Position numbers and translations under genes: made by a program
Part shown: positions 1 to 9,234 of the stretch, piece by piece
How the letters are laid out: the number at the start of each line of letters is the position of its first letter
How positions within the stretch are numbered: position 1 is the first letter of the stretch
Notes under the pieces: model-generated
Database searches by the model: none
Told to the model about the DNA's origin: nothing
Seen by the model: the letters and a program-made list of their open reading frames with translations, nothing else
DNA from: Podila epigama
Lineage: Eukaryota; Mortierellomycota; Mortierellomycetes; Mortierellales; Mortierellaceae
Direction of reading: 5' to 3'
Assembly: GCA_015679605.1 (NCBI GenBank)
Contig: JAAAVE010001002.1
Location: forward strand, 1-11,186
Length of the DNA: 11,186 bases

Positions 1-179
1 ACAAAAAAAAAAAAGAAAGCACCCCATCTGCATCGCCTTCTTGCTTTCCTCAGCGCATTCAGTCCCTAGCGCATGAACAGACATTAACGTGTAAACAAAC
101 CCACGAAACAAGAAAAAGATTGCGCATCAACAGAGGACACACCAAGAAAACTCTACATTCAGAAATATACAACACATAT
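1..179 (+). promoter_or_regulatory. 5' flank and probable leader of MTR4, with a tiny upstream ORF
   Basis: This stretch precedes the MTR4 start codon. It is A-rich and holds no gene. One ATG occurs upstream of the main start: positions 73-87 read Met-Asn-Arg-His-stop, a four-codon upstream ORF in a different frame from MTR4. The MTR4 frame itself stays open back to the window edge, but it has no in-frame ATG before 180. The transcription start cannot be seen, so whether the upstream ORF lies in the mRNA is unknown. Confidence 0.4.
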
Positions 180-3100
180 ATGGCCATGTTCGATGAAGAC
201 GCCTTCGACATCTTTGACGAGGCTCACAAGGAAGACTTTTCTTCCCTTCAGATAACAGAAGTAGCCAGACCATCCAAGAAGAGGACGGATACCTCTGGAA
301 ACACCGCTGCCCAGGCTACCACTTTGTCAAAGGGAGTTCAGAGCAAGGATGATGCCGAGCGTGATGCCTCCGATCCGGCGGAGGAGGAGGATCCCAACAC
401 CCCAGCCCAGAAACGCTCAAGGACAGGTGCACCCATGCCAACTGTCACCGACTCGTTCGAGCAGGATCTTGAGCGTGAGGTTGCCGCTGCTGCAGGACTC
501 ATGCCCTCTGCCGAAGGAGCAAATGTTGTCCTGAGCCATCAGGTCAGTTTTATTTTCATGTCCCTTTGCACTGATCAAGTCACTGTGATGAGCATAGAGT
601 TACTCGTCATTTCCTCGCATTAATTTTGGTCAAACCTTTTTTATCTTATTGTAGGTTCGTCATCAAGTCGCTCTTCCTCCAGCATGGAATTATACACCCA
701 TTTCCCAACATATCCCAGAAGACCCTCCAGCTCGTGTCTACCCATTCACTCTGGATCCCTTCCAAAAGCTTTCGACATACTCAATTGAGCGTGGAGAGTC
801 TGTCTTGGTGTCTGCCCATACTTCGGCCGGTAAAACCGTCGTCGCCGAGTTCGCCATCGCCACTGCGCTGCGAGGAAAGCAACGTGTCATCTATACCAGT
901 CCTATCAAGGCCTTGAGTAACCAAAAGTACAGAGAATTGCTCGAAGAGTTTGGCGACGTAGGACTGATGACAGGAGATGTCACCATCAACCCCAGTGCAT
1001 CGTGTCTGGTCATGACAACAGAGATTTTGCGTTCGATGCTCTACCGTGGTTCCGAAGTCATGCGTGAGGTTGCATGGGTCGTTTTCGATGAAATTCATTA
1101 CATGCGTGATAAGGGTATGCCTCTTTTTCTACTTTTTTTTTCAACCTCTTTAATCAGAAGCACATTGGTTTTGGTAAACTGAGTTGCGTCTACTCGATAC
1201 TAATCTCGATCATCTTGTTTGCTACTTTTTCCCTCGAATCATCTATAGAACGTGGAGTCGTTTGGGAAGAGACCATTATTCTGTTGCCACCGAAATGTCA
1301 CTATGTCTTTTTGTCTGCTACCATCCCCAACGCTATGGAGTTTGCTGAATGGATCTGTAAGAACAAGGAGCAGCCTTGTCACGTCGTTTACACCGATTTC
1401 CGTCCAACGCCACTTCAACATTATCTCTTCCCTCAAGGCGGCGAGGGTATTCACTTGGTCGTTGACGAAAAGGGACAGTTCAGGGAGGACAACTTCCAGA
1501 AGGCCCTCGGTGCCCTCACAGACTCCCAGGGACCAGCTGCTGATGACCCACGAAGCCGTGGAGGCAAGAAAGATGCTAAGAGGGGCAAAAAAGGACAATC
1601 GAACAGTAAGGGATCCATGCTATTTCTCGAATTTTTGAAATTTGAATGTTATTTACTATGATATATTGACATTTTTTGTTCTCCCTGCACGTAGATGGCC
1701 CATCGGATATTTACAAGATCATCAAGATGATTCTCGTCAAGAACTATCACCCTGTCATTGTCTTCAGTTTCAGCAAGAGAGAGTGTGAGGCTCTGGCCCT
1801 TCAAATGAGCAAACTGGATTTCAACAATGAGACTGAGAGTGCAATGGTTAACCAAGTCTTCACGAACGCCATCTCATCCTTGGCTGAGGACGATCGTACG
1901 TTGCCCCAGATTGAACATATTATCCCCCTTTTGCGCCGAGGCATTGGTATCCATCACGCTGGTCTTCTCCCTATTCTGAAGGAAGTGATTGAGATTCTGT
2001 TCCAGGAAGGTTTGTTGAAGGTCCTCTTCGCAACCGAAACCTTCTCCATCGGTCTGAACATGCCTGCCAAGACAGTCGTGTTCACCAGTGTCCGCAAATG
2101 GGACGGAAAGGAGACACGTTGGGTGTCTGGAGGAGAGTACATCCAGATGTCGGGTCGTGCTGGTCGTCGTGGTCTGGATGAGCGTGGTATTGTTATCATG
2201 ATGCTGGACGAAAAGATGGAGCCTGCTGTCGCCAAGGGTATGGTGAAGGGAACGACCGACCCTTTGAACTCTGCCTTCCATCTCTCATACAACATGATCC
2301 TCAATTTGACCCGTGTTGAGGGTATCAGCCCAGAGTATATGCTCGAGAAGTGCTTCTTCCAGTTCCAGAACAGTGGTAATATTCCTCAACTCGAGAAAGA
2401 ATTGGCCACACTGGAGGCTGAGAAAGTGGCGATGGTCTTTGAGGATGAGGCTACTCTCACCGGATACCACGACGTTCGCCAGCAACTGACCTCCCTCCGC
2501 AAGGATGTCCGAGATGTCGTGAACCACCCTACCCATTCTCTTCCATATATGCAGGAAGGACGCGTGATCAAGGTCAGCGTGGACAGTCTCGACTTTGGAT
2601 GGGGTGTTGTGGTCCAGTACAACAAGAGATTGCCAAGGACGATGCGTGGAGCACCACCACCGGCGAATATGGATCCCATCTACATTCTGGATGTGCTCCT
2701 GTATTGCGCTCCCAACACTTCTATCGTCCCAGGCTTGGATGGACTTGCGCCTGGCGTGAAGCCCTGCCCAGAGGGTGAAAAGGGTGAATTCAAGGTGGTT
2801 CCAGTGTTGCTATCATGTGTTGAGGCCATTGCAACACCCAGAATCTTTTTGCCAAAGGATTTGACATCCGCCGCAACACGTGGTACCGTCCACAAGAGCA
2901 TTTTGGAAATGCAGCGACGATTCCCTGACGGTGTCCCACTTTTGGACCCCGTTAATAACATGAATATCAAGGACAAGGAGTTTGTGAACGTGATTGAGAA
3001 GATCAAGGTTTTGGAGAATGTGTTGAAGGATCATCCTCTGACTGTTAATGAGAAACCTGAGGCATTGCAGGAGCTGTATGCCCGTTACTTGAAGAAGGTG

Positions 3101-3845
3101 GAAGTGATGGCTCGCATCAAATCGACAAGGAAACAGATTGTGGAGGCCAATGCCATCGCACAATTGGATGAGCTCAAGTGCCGTAAGCGTGTTCTCCGTC
3201 GTTTGGGATACACCTCAAGTGCTGATGTCATTGAGATGAAGGGTCGCGTTGCCTGTGAGATTACCTCTGGTGATGAGCTGTTGTTGACCGAGATGATCTT
3301 TAACGGTGCATTCAACGACCTGACCGTTGAGCAGACTGTTGCTCTGCTGAGTTGTTTTGTCTTCCAAGAAAAGTCAGACAAGACTCCTGCTCTCCGTGAA
3401 GAGTTATCGACACCTCTCCGCTTGATGCAGGAGGCCGCCCGCAAGATTGCCAAGGTGTCACAAGAATGCAAGCTTTCGATGGACGAAGAGGAATATGTTC
3501 AATCTTTCCGATCCGAGCTCATGGATGTTGTCTACGCCTGGGCCACTGTAAGTTATTTTTTTTGAGCTTTCTTTTTCTATGATAGTAGGTGATGCATGTT
3601 CATATCTGACTCGAAATTTTATTTTTCATTGGCGTTTCTAGGGAGCACGATTCTCACAAATCTGCAAGATGACAGAGGCCTTTGAGGGTTCGATTATTCG
3701 TGCCTTCAGACGGTTGGAGGAGCTGCTGCGACAGATGGCCAGTGCATCCAAGAGCATTGGAAACACAGAGCTGGAAAACAAGTTTGCAGCGGGTATTGTC
3801 TGCATCAAGCGTGACATTATCTTTGCTTCTTCGCTGTATTTGTAA
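180..3845 (+). CDS. MTR4: MTR4-like ATP-dependent RNA helicase of the nuclear exosome (Ski2-like DExH), five exons
   Basis: Exons by hand: 180-542, 655-1114, 1249-1605, 1695-3547 and 3642-3845, all GT-AG, giving 1078 residues; yeast and human Mtr4 are about 1040-1075. Seen: an acidic N-terminus with a DAFDIFDE-type motif, then SFEQ and [13 protein letters not shown] spanning intron 1, as in Mtr4. Helicase motifs follow: I AHTSAGKT (175-182), Ia [17 protein letters not shown] (266-269), III SAT (from 297), [14 protein letters not shown] and [12 protein letters not shown] (from 544). A KOW/arch insertion starts near 683 ([20 protein letters not shown]). The C-terminal DSHCT helical bundle ends [14 protein letters not shown]. 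The arch separates MTR4 from the cytoplasmic exosome helicase Ski2 less cleanly than the N-terminus does, but both fit MTR4. Known role: unwinds RNA 3'-5' in TRAMP-like complexes and feeds the nuclear exosome, including in rRNA maturation. Start choice: 180 is the first in-frame ATG (weak -3 T); ATG 186 has a better -3 G and would drop only two residues. A basic low-complexity linker between the RecA domains is cut by intron 3. Confidence 0.96.
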
Positions 3846-4195
3846 AAAAATTGAAAAAGAAGCACGTCAAATATCTTTATTCTTTTTCTTTTTCTTCTTC
3901 ACTTTGATGTCTACAGAAAAGTACTCATCACTTCATGACTAGCATTTTTTTAAACCACCATCGATAAATATTTTGTACTTTACACAAGCATTGTACTCAC
4001 AGTTTTGAGAATGTGTCAAGGTTTTCAGACAGATCTACATATTTAAATGATATCAGCTTCATCTTCAGTACAAACGAGTGAGTGTCAAAAGGTGAAGAAG
4101 ACTCGTAGTGTCTGGATATTGGGCGTTTGTTTTTGGGATGGGTTCGCGTTTTTTGGTCTACACCAGAACAACTAGAAAATGTGGCTTAGCCTCAT

Positions 4196-4204
4196 GTGAC
4201 TCAT
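4196..4204 (+). promoter_or_regulatory. Gcn4/CPC1-type bZIP site (GTGACTCAT) upstream of threonyl-tRNA synthetase
   Basis: The nine bases match the fungal general amino-acid-control consensus RTGACTCAY exactly. The site ends about 90 nt before the synthetase ATG at 4296, a normal distance for an upstream activating site. Gcn4 in yeast and CPC-1 in Neurospora activate amino-acid biosynthesis and several aminoacyl-tRNA synthetase genes through this motif. That it works here is inference. Confidence 0.55.
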
Positions 4205-4244
4205 GCCTGACCTTACCTGTCCCTCAAAGTGAAGAAAATACACA

Positions 4245-4270
4245 TTTTTTGTTTTTTTTGTTTTTTTTTT
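4245..4270 (+). promoter_or_regulatory. Poly(dT) promoter element T6-G-T8-G-T10
   Basis: A 26-nt block of T broken by two G residues lies between the Gcn4-type site and the start codon, 25 nt before the ATG. Poly(dA:dT) tracts in fungal promoters commonly exclude nucleosomes and lie near transcription starts. It may fall in the core promoter or the leader; sequence alone does not decide. Confidence 0.4.
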
Positions 4271-4295
4271 AAACTAATCATCACCCGCATCAACC

Positions 4296-7200
4296 ATGGC
4301 TGACCAGATTGAAAAGAAGGTCGAGAACCTCTCTCTCGACGCTGCTGCTGCCGCTCCTGCTGCCCCTGCTGCTGCCCCTGCTGCTGCCAAGCCCCAGGGC
4401 AAGCCCAAGGAGAAGAAGGCCAAGAAGCCCGCCGCTGAAGGCTCCTACCCTCTTTTGGTATAGTTTCGATTCATGCAGCCAAAAAAAAAGAGGACATTAA
4501 GAAATGCAAGGAGAGAAGGAGAAGGAATTGATCAATTCTCATCAGTGCCCTCACATGGGGCACCTACACTATTCCACAATTGACTTCATTACAAGAGGAC
4601 GCGTTGGCTAAAAGATATTTATTCTTTTTTGTTCACACTTGTTTAGGTTTCTCCTACCCCTGAGTACGTGGCTCACCGAATTGCCATGTTCGACGAACTC
4701 AAGAAGAAGGCTGAGGAGGTTGAGGCTGGTAAGAGCAGGAGACGGCTTGTTATAGTTGTTGCATTGGAGTTGAACGTATGCACTCCTCATTGTAGGATGA
4801 TACGTTTTTGCGTTTTGTTGGATTTTTTTTTTTTTACTAATGATATTTGAATTTCTCAATATAGCCCAGCCTCGCGTCCCTATTTCCATCACTATGCCCG
4901 ATGGCTCTGTTCGTGAGGGAACTGCTTGGGAGACTTCTCCTTTGGATATTGCCAAGTCCATCGCCAAATCTCTTTCGGAGCGTGTTGTCATTGCCAAGGT
5001 AAACAATCGCAAATCGATCAGCAACCCGTGGGATTTTTTTGTTTATGCATGACCCTATTTTTTTTTGCACCCTACCTCAATGACCTGACCCAAGGATAGA
5101 GCCCGAAATTGAAGAATGTTCTGTGTTTTTTTTTTTTTTTTTTTTTTTTTTCAAAGCTGTTCAAGTTCTAACCACTCTATATATTTTATTTTGGATCTGT
5201 TTGATAATAGGTTGATAAGGTACTTTGGGATTTGGAGCGTCCTTTGGTCGCCTCATGCAACCTTGAGCTTTTGGATTTTGAAAACGAGGAGGGCAAGGCT
5301 GTTTTCTGGCACTCTTCCGCTCACGTTTTGGGTGAGGCTTGCGAGAAGCACTACGGTTGCCACCTTTGTATTGGACCACCAATTGAGGACGGTTTCTACT
5401 ATGAGATGGCCATGAAGGATGAGCGGTAAGCATATGAGCATATTGTGTATTCAGTTTTCTTTTTTTTTTTCTTGTTTTTCTGTACTCTTGTGGAATAGTT
5501 TGACCATGTCATACTCATTATAAACTTTTATTTTATATGTATGATATATGAAATGTTATAGTGTCGTCTCTGTCAACGACTATGCCAACTTGGAGACTTG
5601 CGCCAAGGAGGCCATCAAGGAGAAGCAGCCTTTCATTCGTCTGGAGATGACCAAGGATGATCTTTTGGAGATGTTCAAGGTAACGATGTTTTCCGAGCCA
5701 GATCAAAGAGTCATGGACTGGATCAATAGAAGCGAAATTGGTGGCACCCATCAAAGGAACAAAAAGACTAATGTCGCATGTTACGAATTTTTTTTTTCAT
5801 GTTTTGCATATTTGTGCGCGTCTTTTTTTTGGCTGCCTGTGAATAGCACAACCAATACAAGGTCCACCTTATCAAGTCCAAGATCCCTGACGGCACCACG
5901 ACCACCGTCTACCGCTGCGGTCCCTTGATTGACTTGTGCCGTGGTCCCCACATTCCCCACACTGGCAGAATCAAGGCTTTTGCTGTTATGAAGGTTTGTT
6001 TCTTTTCAATTATACGAATATGAATGTCATCTTTTTTTGTCAATGAGCCAAAGCGCCAAAAAAGCCCCCCTCACGCCAAGATACTGACAGGATAGATGTC
6101 TTGTTTTTCCTTTTTTCACACGCGGAATTTATAATAGAACTCTGCTTCCTACTTTTTGGGAGATGCCAAGAACGATTCTCTTCAGCGTATTTATGGTGTT
6201 TCTTTCCCCGATACTAAGCAGATGACTGAGCATAAGAAGTTCTTGGAGGAGGCTGCTAAGCGTGACCACCGCAAGATTGGAAAGGAGCAGGAGTTGTTCT
6301 TCTTCCACGAGTTGTCCCCTGGCTCGTGCTTCTTCCTTCCTCACGGAGCTCGTATCTACAACACACTCATGGACTTTATTAAGGGAGAGTACCACAAGCG
6401 TGGCTACACTGAGGTTATGTCGCCCAACATGTACAATGTCAAGTTGTGGCACACCTCTGGACACTGGCAGAACTACCAGGAGAACATGTTCTCGTTCGAT
6501 GTTGAGAAGGATACTTTTGCTCTCAAGCCCATGAACTGCCCTGGACACTGCTTGATGTTTGGTGTCCGTGAGCGTTCGTACCGTGAGCTTCCTCTGCGCT
6601 TTGCTGATTTCGGTGTCTTGCACCGTAACGAGGCCTCTGGCGCTTTGAGCGGTTTGACCCGTGTGCGCCGGTTCCAGCAGGATGATGCCCATTTGTTCTG
6701 CAGACTTGATCAGCTCGGAGATGAGATGGATGCCACTCTTGACTTTTTGCAGTACGTCTATGGTATCTTTGGTTTCGAGTTTAGCTTGGCTCTTTCTACC
6801 CGCCCCGAGAAGTTTTTGGGAGCCATTTCTGACTGGGACACTGCTGAGAAGGTATGCCTTGATAGATGTTGTTGTTGGATAGTTGGGCTTTGTGTTTTTT
6901 TGTCATGGATGCATTTACGAGACGAGCTTGATTGCACTTGATTGCTTCTTGTTTTTTTCTCTTCCAAACATACTGTTGGAAACGGCTAACCTAAATCATA
7001 TTTCTTTCTTTTATTCTTTCTTTCTTTTCGACTTTTAGCACTTGACCGACGCTCTTAACCGCTTTGGTCGTCCATGGACCATTAACCCTGAGGATGGTGC
7101 ATTCTACGGACCCAAGATTGATATTTTGATCCGCGACAGCTTGCGTCGTAGCCACCAGTGCGCTACTATCCAGCTGGACTTCCAGTTGCCTGAGCGTTTC

Positions 7201-7668
7201 GGACTTGAGTACCGCAATGCAGGAGGAGAGGCCTCCGACTTTTCGAGACCTTTGATTATCCATCGTGCTATGTTGGGATCATTGGAGCGTATGATTGCAA
7301 TTTTGACCGAGTCGTGCGCTGGTCGATGGGACTTTTGGTTGTCGCCTCGTCAGGTGCAGGTTATTCCTGTGGCTGCAGCATTGATTCCTTATGCTGAGAA
7401 GGTTCGCAAGCAATTGCATGATGCTGGATTCTTTGCGGATGTGGATACTTCGGACTCGACCTTGAACAAGAAGATTCGGAATGCAGAGATTGCACAGTAC
7501 AACTTTATCTTTGTTGTTGGAGCTGAGGAGGAGTCATCGCAGTCGGTGAATGTCCGTAGCCGTGATGATGTGGATAGCAAGGCCAAGGGTCAGGTCCGCC
7601 CTCTTGATGAGGTTCTTGCCAAGTTGAATGTGTTGAAGGAGCAAAAGTTGAAGGGCAGCCGTATCTAA
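4296..7668 (+). CDS. THS1: Cytosolic threonyl-tRNA synthetase, eight exons
   Basis: Exons: 4296-4457, 4647-4728, 4865-4998, 5211-5425, 5562-5679, 5847-5993, 6138-6851 and 7039-7668, all GT-AG, giving 733 residues; yeast Ths1 is 734. It charges tRNA-Thr with threonine. Seen in order: an Ala/Pro then Lys-rich extension (16-45); a TGS domain (about 83-150); an editing domain with HSSAH (160-164) and CRGPH (268-272), the known HxxxH and CxxxH residues that clear mischarged serine; and a class II core with zinc ligands C420 (MNCPGHC), H471 (QDDAH) and H599. Motif 2 arginine is R449 and motif 3 arginine R608 ([11 protein letters not shown]). The C-terminal anticodon-binding domain spans about 625-733 ([19 protein letters not shown]). 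All catalytic and editing residues are intact. The start has strong context (accATGg), and an in-frame TAA at 4275 rules out an upstream extension, so no mitochondrial presequence is apparent. Intron 1 begins GTATAG, so retention would stop translation at once. A Gcn4-type site upstream suggests amino-acid control. Confidence 0.97.
4525..4563 (+). repeat. Palindrome plus adjacent hairpin in synthetase intron 1
   Basis: Intron 1 (4458-4646) holds a perfect 14-nt palindrome, GAATTGATCAATTC, at 4525-4538. Seven nt later comes a hairpin with stem GTGCCC (4545-4550) and GGGCAC (4558-4563) closing a seven-base loop. Such structures could affect splicing or be chance. No snoRNA boxes were recognised around them. 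Confidence 0.5.
5126..5151 (+). repeat. 26-nt poly-T run in synthetase intron 3
   Basis: An uninterrupted run of 26 T lies in intron 3 (4999-5210), about 60 nt before its acceptor AG at 5210. It is the longest homopolymer in the window. Its exact length may be uncertain, because long homopolymers are read poorly, but it does not touch coding sequence. Confidence 0.8.
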
Positions 7669-7829
7669 AAAAGAAAAGGAATGCCCCATATGATGAAAGA
7701 TGTCATTCTATTTCTTTGATGTCGGTGAGAATTATAAAAGAAATTTTTTTTTTAAAAAGAAGTGGATTGTTTGCTTCATTGATGGCATTGCTTGGTTGTT
7801 TGATAGTTTTTTTGACTGTTTTTGGCGGC

Positions 7830-7853
7830 TTGCCGAGTTGCCGAGTTGCCGAG
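7830..7853 (+). repeat. Three exact tandem copies of TTGCCGAG
   Basis: Positions 7830-7837, 7838-7845 and 7846-7853 are identical octamers, GC-rich in an otherwise A/T-rich region. They start 162 nt after the synthetase stop codon, so they may lie in or just past its 3' UTR. No function is recognised. Confidence 0.85.
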
Positions 7854-8806
7854 GATTAACGTGTTTGTTGTAGTAGAGTGCATGTAGTTGCTGCGTGCTA
7901 GATATGGCGATGGTATGCTTCGGACTACAGCAGTAGCATGTCACGAAAAGGCTAAATGTGCAAATGGTCTGGGAGATGGGATGGGATTGGACTGGGACAA
8001 GTTGCGAGGGGAGGCTGTGGAGGGGGAAAGGGAACACAAAGGACAAGCGAATCAAACGTGGTATTTTTTTTTTGGGGAAAGAAGAAAAAGATCTTCAAAG
8101 TCCGAGCGGGGTGAGGTTAATTCGAATGTGTAATCCGAATTGTACGATCTGTGTGTGTGTCTTTTTATTATTGAAAGAAAAGGCCGAAGGCCCAACAACC
8201 AACCAGCCCATTTGTGTTCTTCTTTCTTTTGGTGCGATAAGTGGGATAGCAGGCAGGAGCGCATGCAGATGAGAAGGAGAGTGCGTGTGGGAGTGCAAGT
8301 CAAGTTTACATGCTTGAGAATGCGAGTTGGAGTGAGACATCTGCATATGATTTTTTTTTTTTTCCTGACCACTGGCCATGGACCATGGATGAGTTTTCGT
8401 GGGTGTTGAAAATGAAAAAATAAAGGGGAAGAAAAAAAAAAGTACAGTACAAAGGAGAAAGGGAACAAAGCGGATGCTAAGCATTTTGTTTTCTTTGTTT
8501 TCTTTGTGTCCATTGCGTGGTAGCAAAGTGGCAGTTACAATCTGAATCAATCTTGACTTGTTTGTCCCTAGCCGAGAACCACCATCGACCAACGGGCAAA
8601 CACGTTCAAATGCAACAGCAACAGCAGCAGAAAGAATAAAACCGATATGGCCTTGGATTGAGGGGGGCTTTCGGTATCTCGGGCATCCGCATTCAGTTCT
8701 TTGTTCTCCGGACCAAAACTAACCAGTAACGAGAGCGTGGGTATCGGAGCATCCGTGTACTGGTGGCAGTAGTAGTGGTTTAGTGGTAGGTATTCGTGTT
8801 ATTGTT

Positions 8807-8807
<1 letters not shown>

Positions 8808-8848
<41 letters not shown>

Positions 8849-8849
8849 G
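8808..8849 (+). repeat. TTG microsatellite, 14 uninterrupted units
   Basis: Fourteen perfect TTG units occupy 42 nt, with imperfect TTATTG extension on the left from about 8798. It lies roughly 390 nt upstream of the desaturase start. Frames reading through it give homopolymers such as poly-valine on this strand or poly-threonine on the other, which produce spurious ORFs. Length variation between strains is likely. Confidence 0.9.
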
Positions 8850-8939
8850 CCATTTGTATTCTTCCCTTTATGCAATTGACACAACACATCAATGTGTTTG
8901 TGATTACGAAGAGAATGCTGCAAAGTTTCAATTTTTCAG

Positions 8940-9139
8940 TTACCCACAAAAAAAATTATTTTCATTTCTTCATCTCTTTTCTTCTTCTTCTTCTTCTTCT
9001 TCTTCTTCTCTTCTTCTTCTTCCTCCTCCTCTTCTTCTTCTTCCAACCCTCCTACCCTTTCTTACCTTTTCCTACCTTCCTTCTCACACCCTCCATCCCA
9101 TCATCACCCCTCCGCCTTCACTACCTCCCTCAACACTCA
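8940..9139 (+). promoter_or_regulatory. G-depleted, C/T-rich core promoter or leader of the desaturase gene
   Basis: In these 200 nt the + strand has one G (9114). Positions 8940-9113 contain none. Within it, 8973-9044 is a pure pyrimidine tract of 72 nt that includes an almost perfect CTT repeat (8981-9009). Pyrimidine-rich tracts often mark transcription starts of strongly expressed fungal genes. A G-free leader cannot contain ATG; in fact no ATG occurs between 8918 and the real start at 9235. The promoter role is inferred. Confidence 0.55.
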
Positions 9140-9234
9140 GGCAGGTATATCTCTCAGGAAGATCAGGAACGAGACAAAAAAAAAAATAATCAGCGTTCAC
9201 GCTTCAGGGGAAATACAAAAAGAGAAGAGAAATC

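Larger units (their letters stand above)
3846..4295 (+). promoter_or_regulatory. MTR4 3' end and threonyl-tRNA synthetase promoter region
   Basis: This 450-nt gap contains no credible gene. Its first part should hold the MTR4 3' UTR, which is T-rich (about 3870-3905) with a GATAAATA near 3963 but no canonical AATAAA. Its latter part should be the synthetase promoter, with a Gcn4-type site at 4197-4204 and a T-rich block at 4245-4270 (listed separately). The boundary between the two is not visible from sequence. Confidence 0.6.
7669..9234. other. 1566-nt intergenic region before the desaturase gene, without a credible gene
   Basis: The first part must contain the synthetase 3' UTR; no AATAAA is seen, only ATTATAAAA near 7732. 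The remainder has no ORF with recognisable domains: open frames on either strand here are low in complexity and built from T/A runs or microsatellites. Contents include an octamer tandem repeat (7830-7853), T runs near 8062 and 8350, a duplicated TTTGTTTTC unit (8485-8502), a TTG microsatellite (8808-8849) and a G-depleted pyrimidine-rich stretch (8940-9139). No tRNA B-box or 5S-like sequence was recognised. It is probably a long desaturase promoter and leader. Confidence 0.6.

Noticed and set aside
585-591. GTGATGA in MTR4 intron 1, like a box C of a C/D snoRNA
   Set aside because: A CTGA box D is required downstream, but the only CTGA in the intron lies upstream (571), and no terminal stem was seen.
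180-3845. MTR4 as a frameshifted pseudogene, because its frame changes several times
   Set aside because: Each break coincides with a clean GT-AG intron, and protein motifs continue across every junction, so the gene is intact and spliced.
8371-8387. Two adjacent CCATGG palindromes in the desaturase upstream region
   Set aside because: Each is a common self-complementary hexamer, and the pair forms no longer inverted repeat or recognised site.
8052-8592. Overlapping minus-strand frames of 153 and 165 residues in the intergenic gap
   Set aside because: Both are low-complexity readings of A/T runs with no recognisable domain, and neither has any supporting feature.
7669-9234. Several AGGGG/CCCCT motifs resembling stress response elements upstream of the desaturase
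   Set aside because: The number seen, about six on both strands, is not clearly above what is expected by chance for a 5-mer in 1.5 kb, and they are not clustered near the start.
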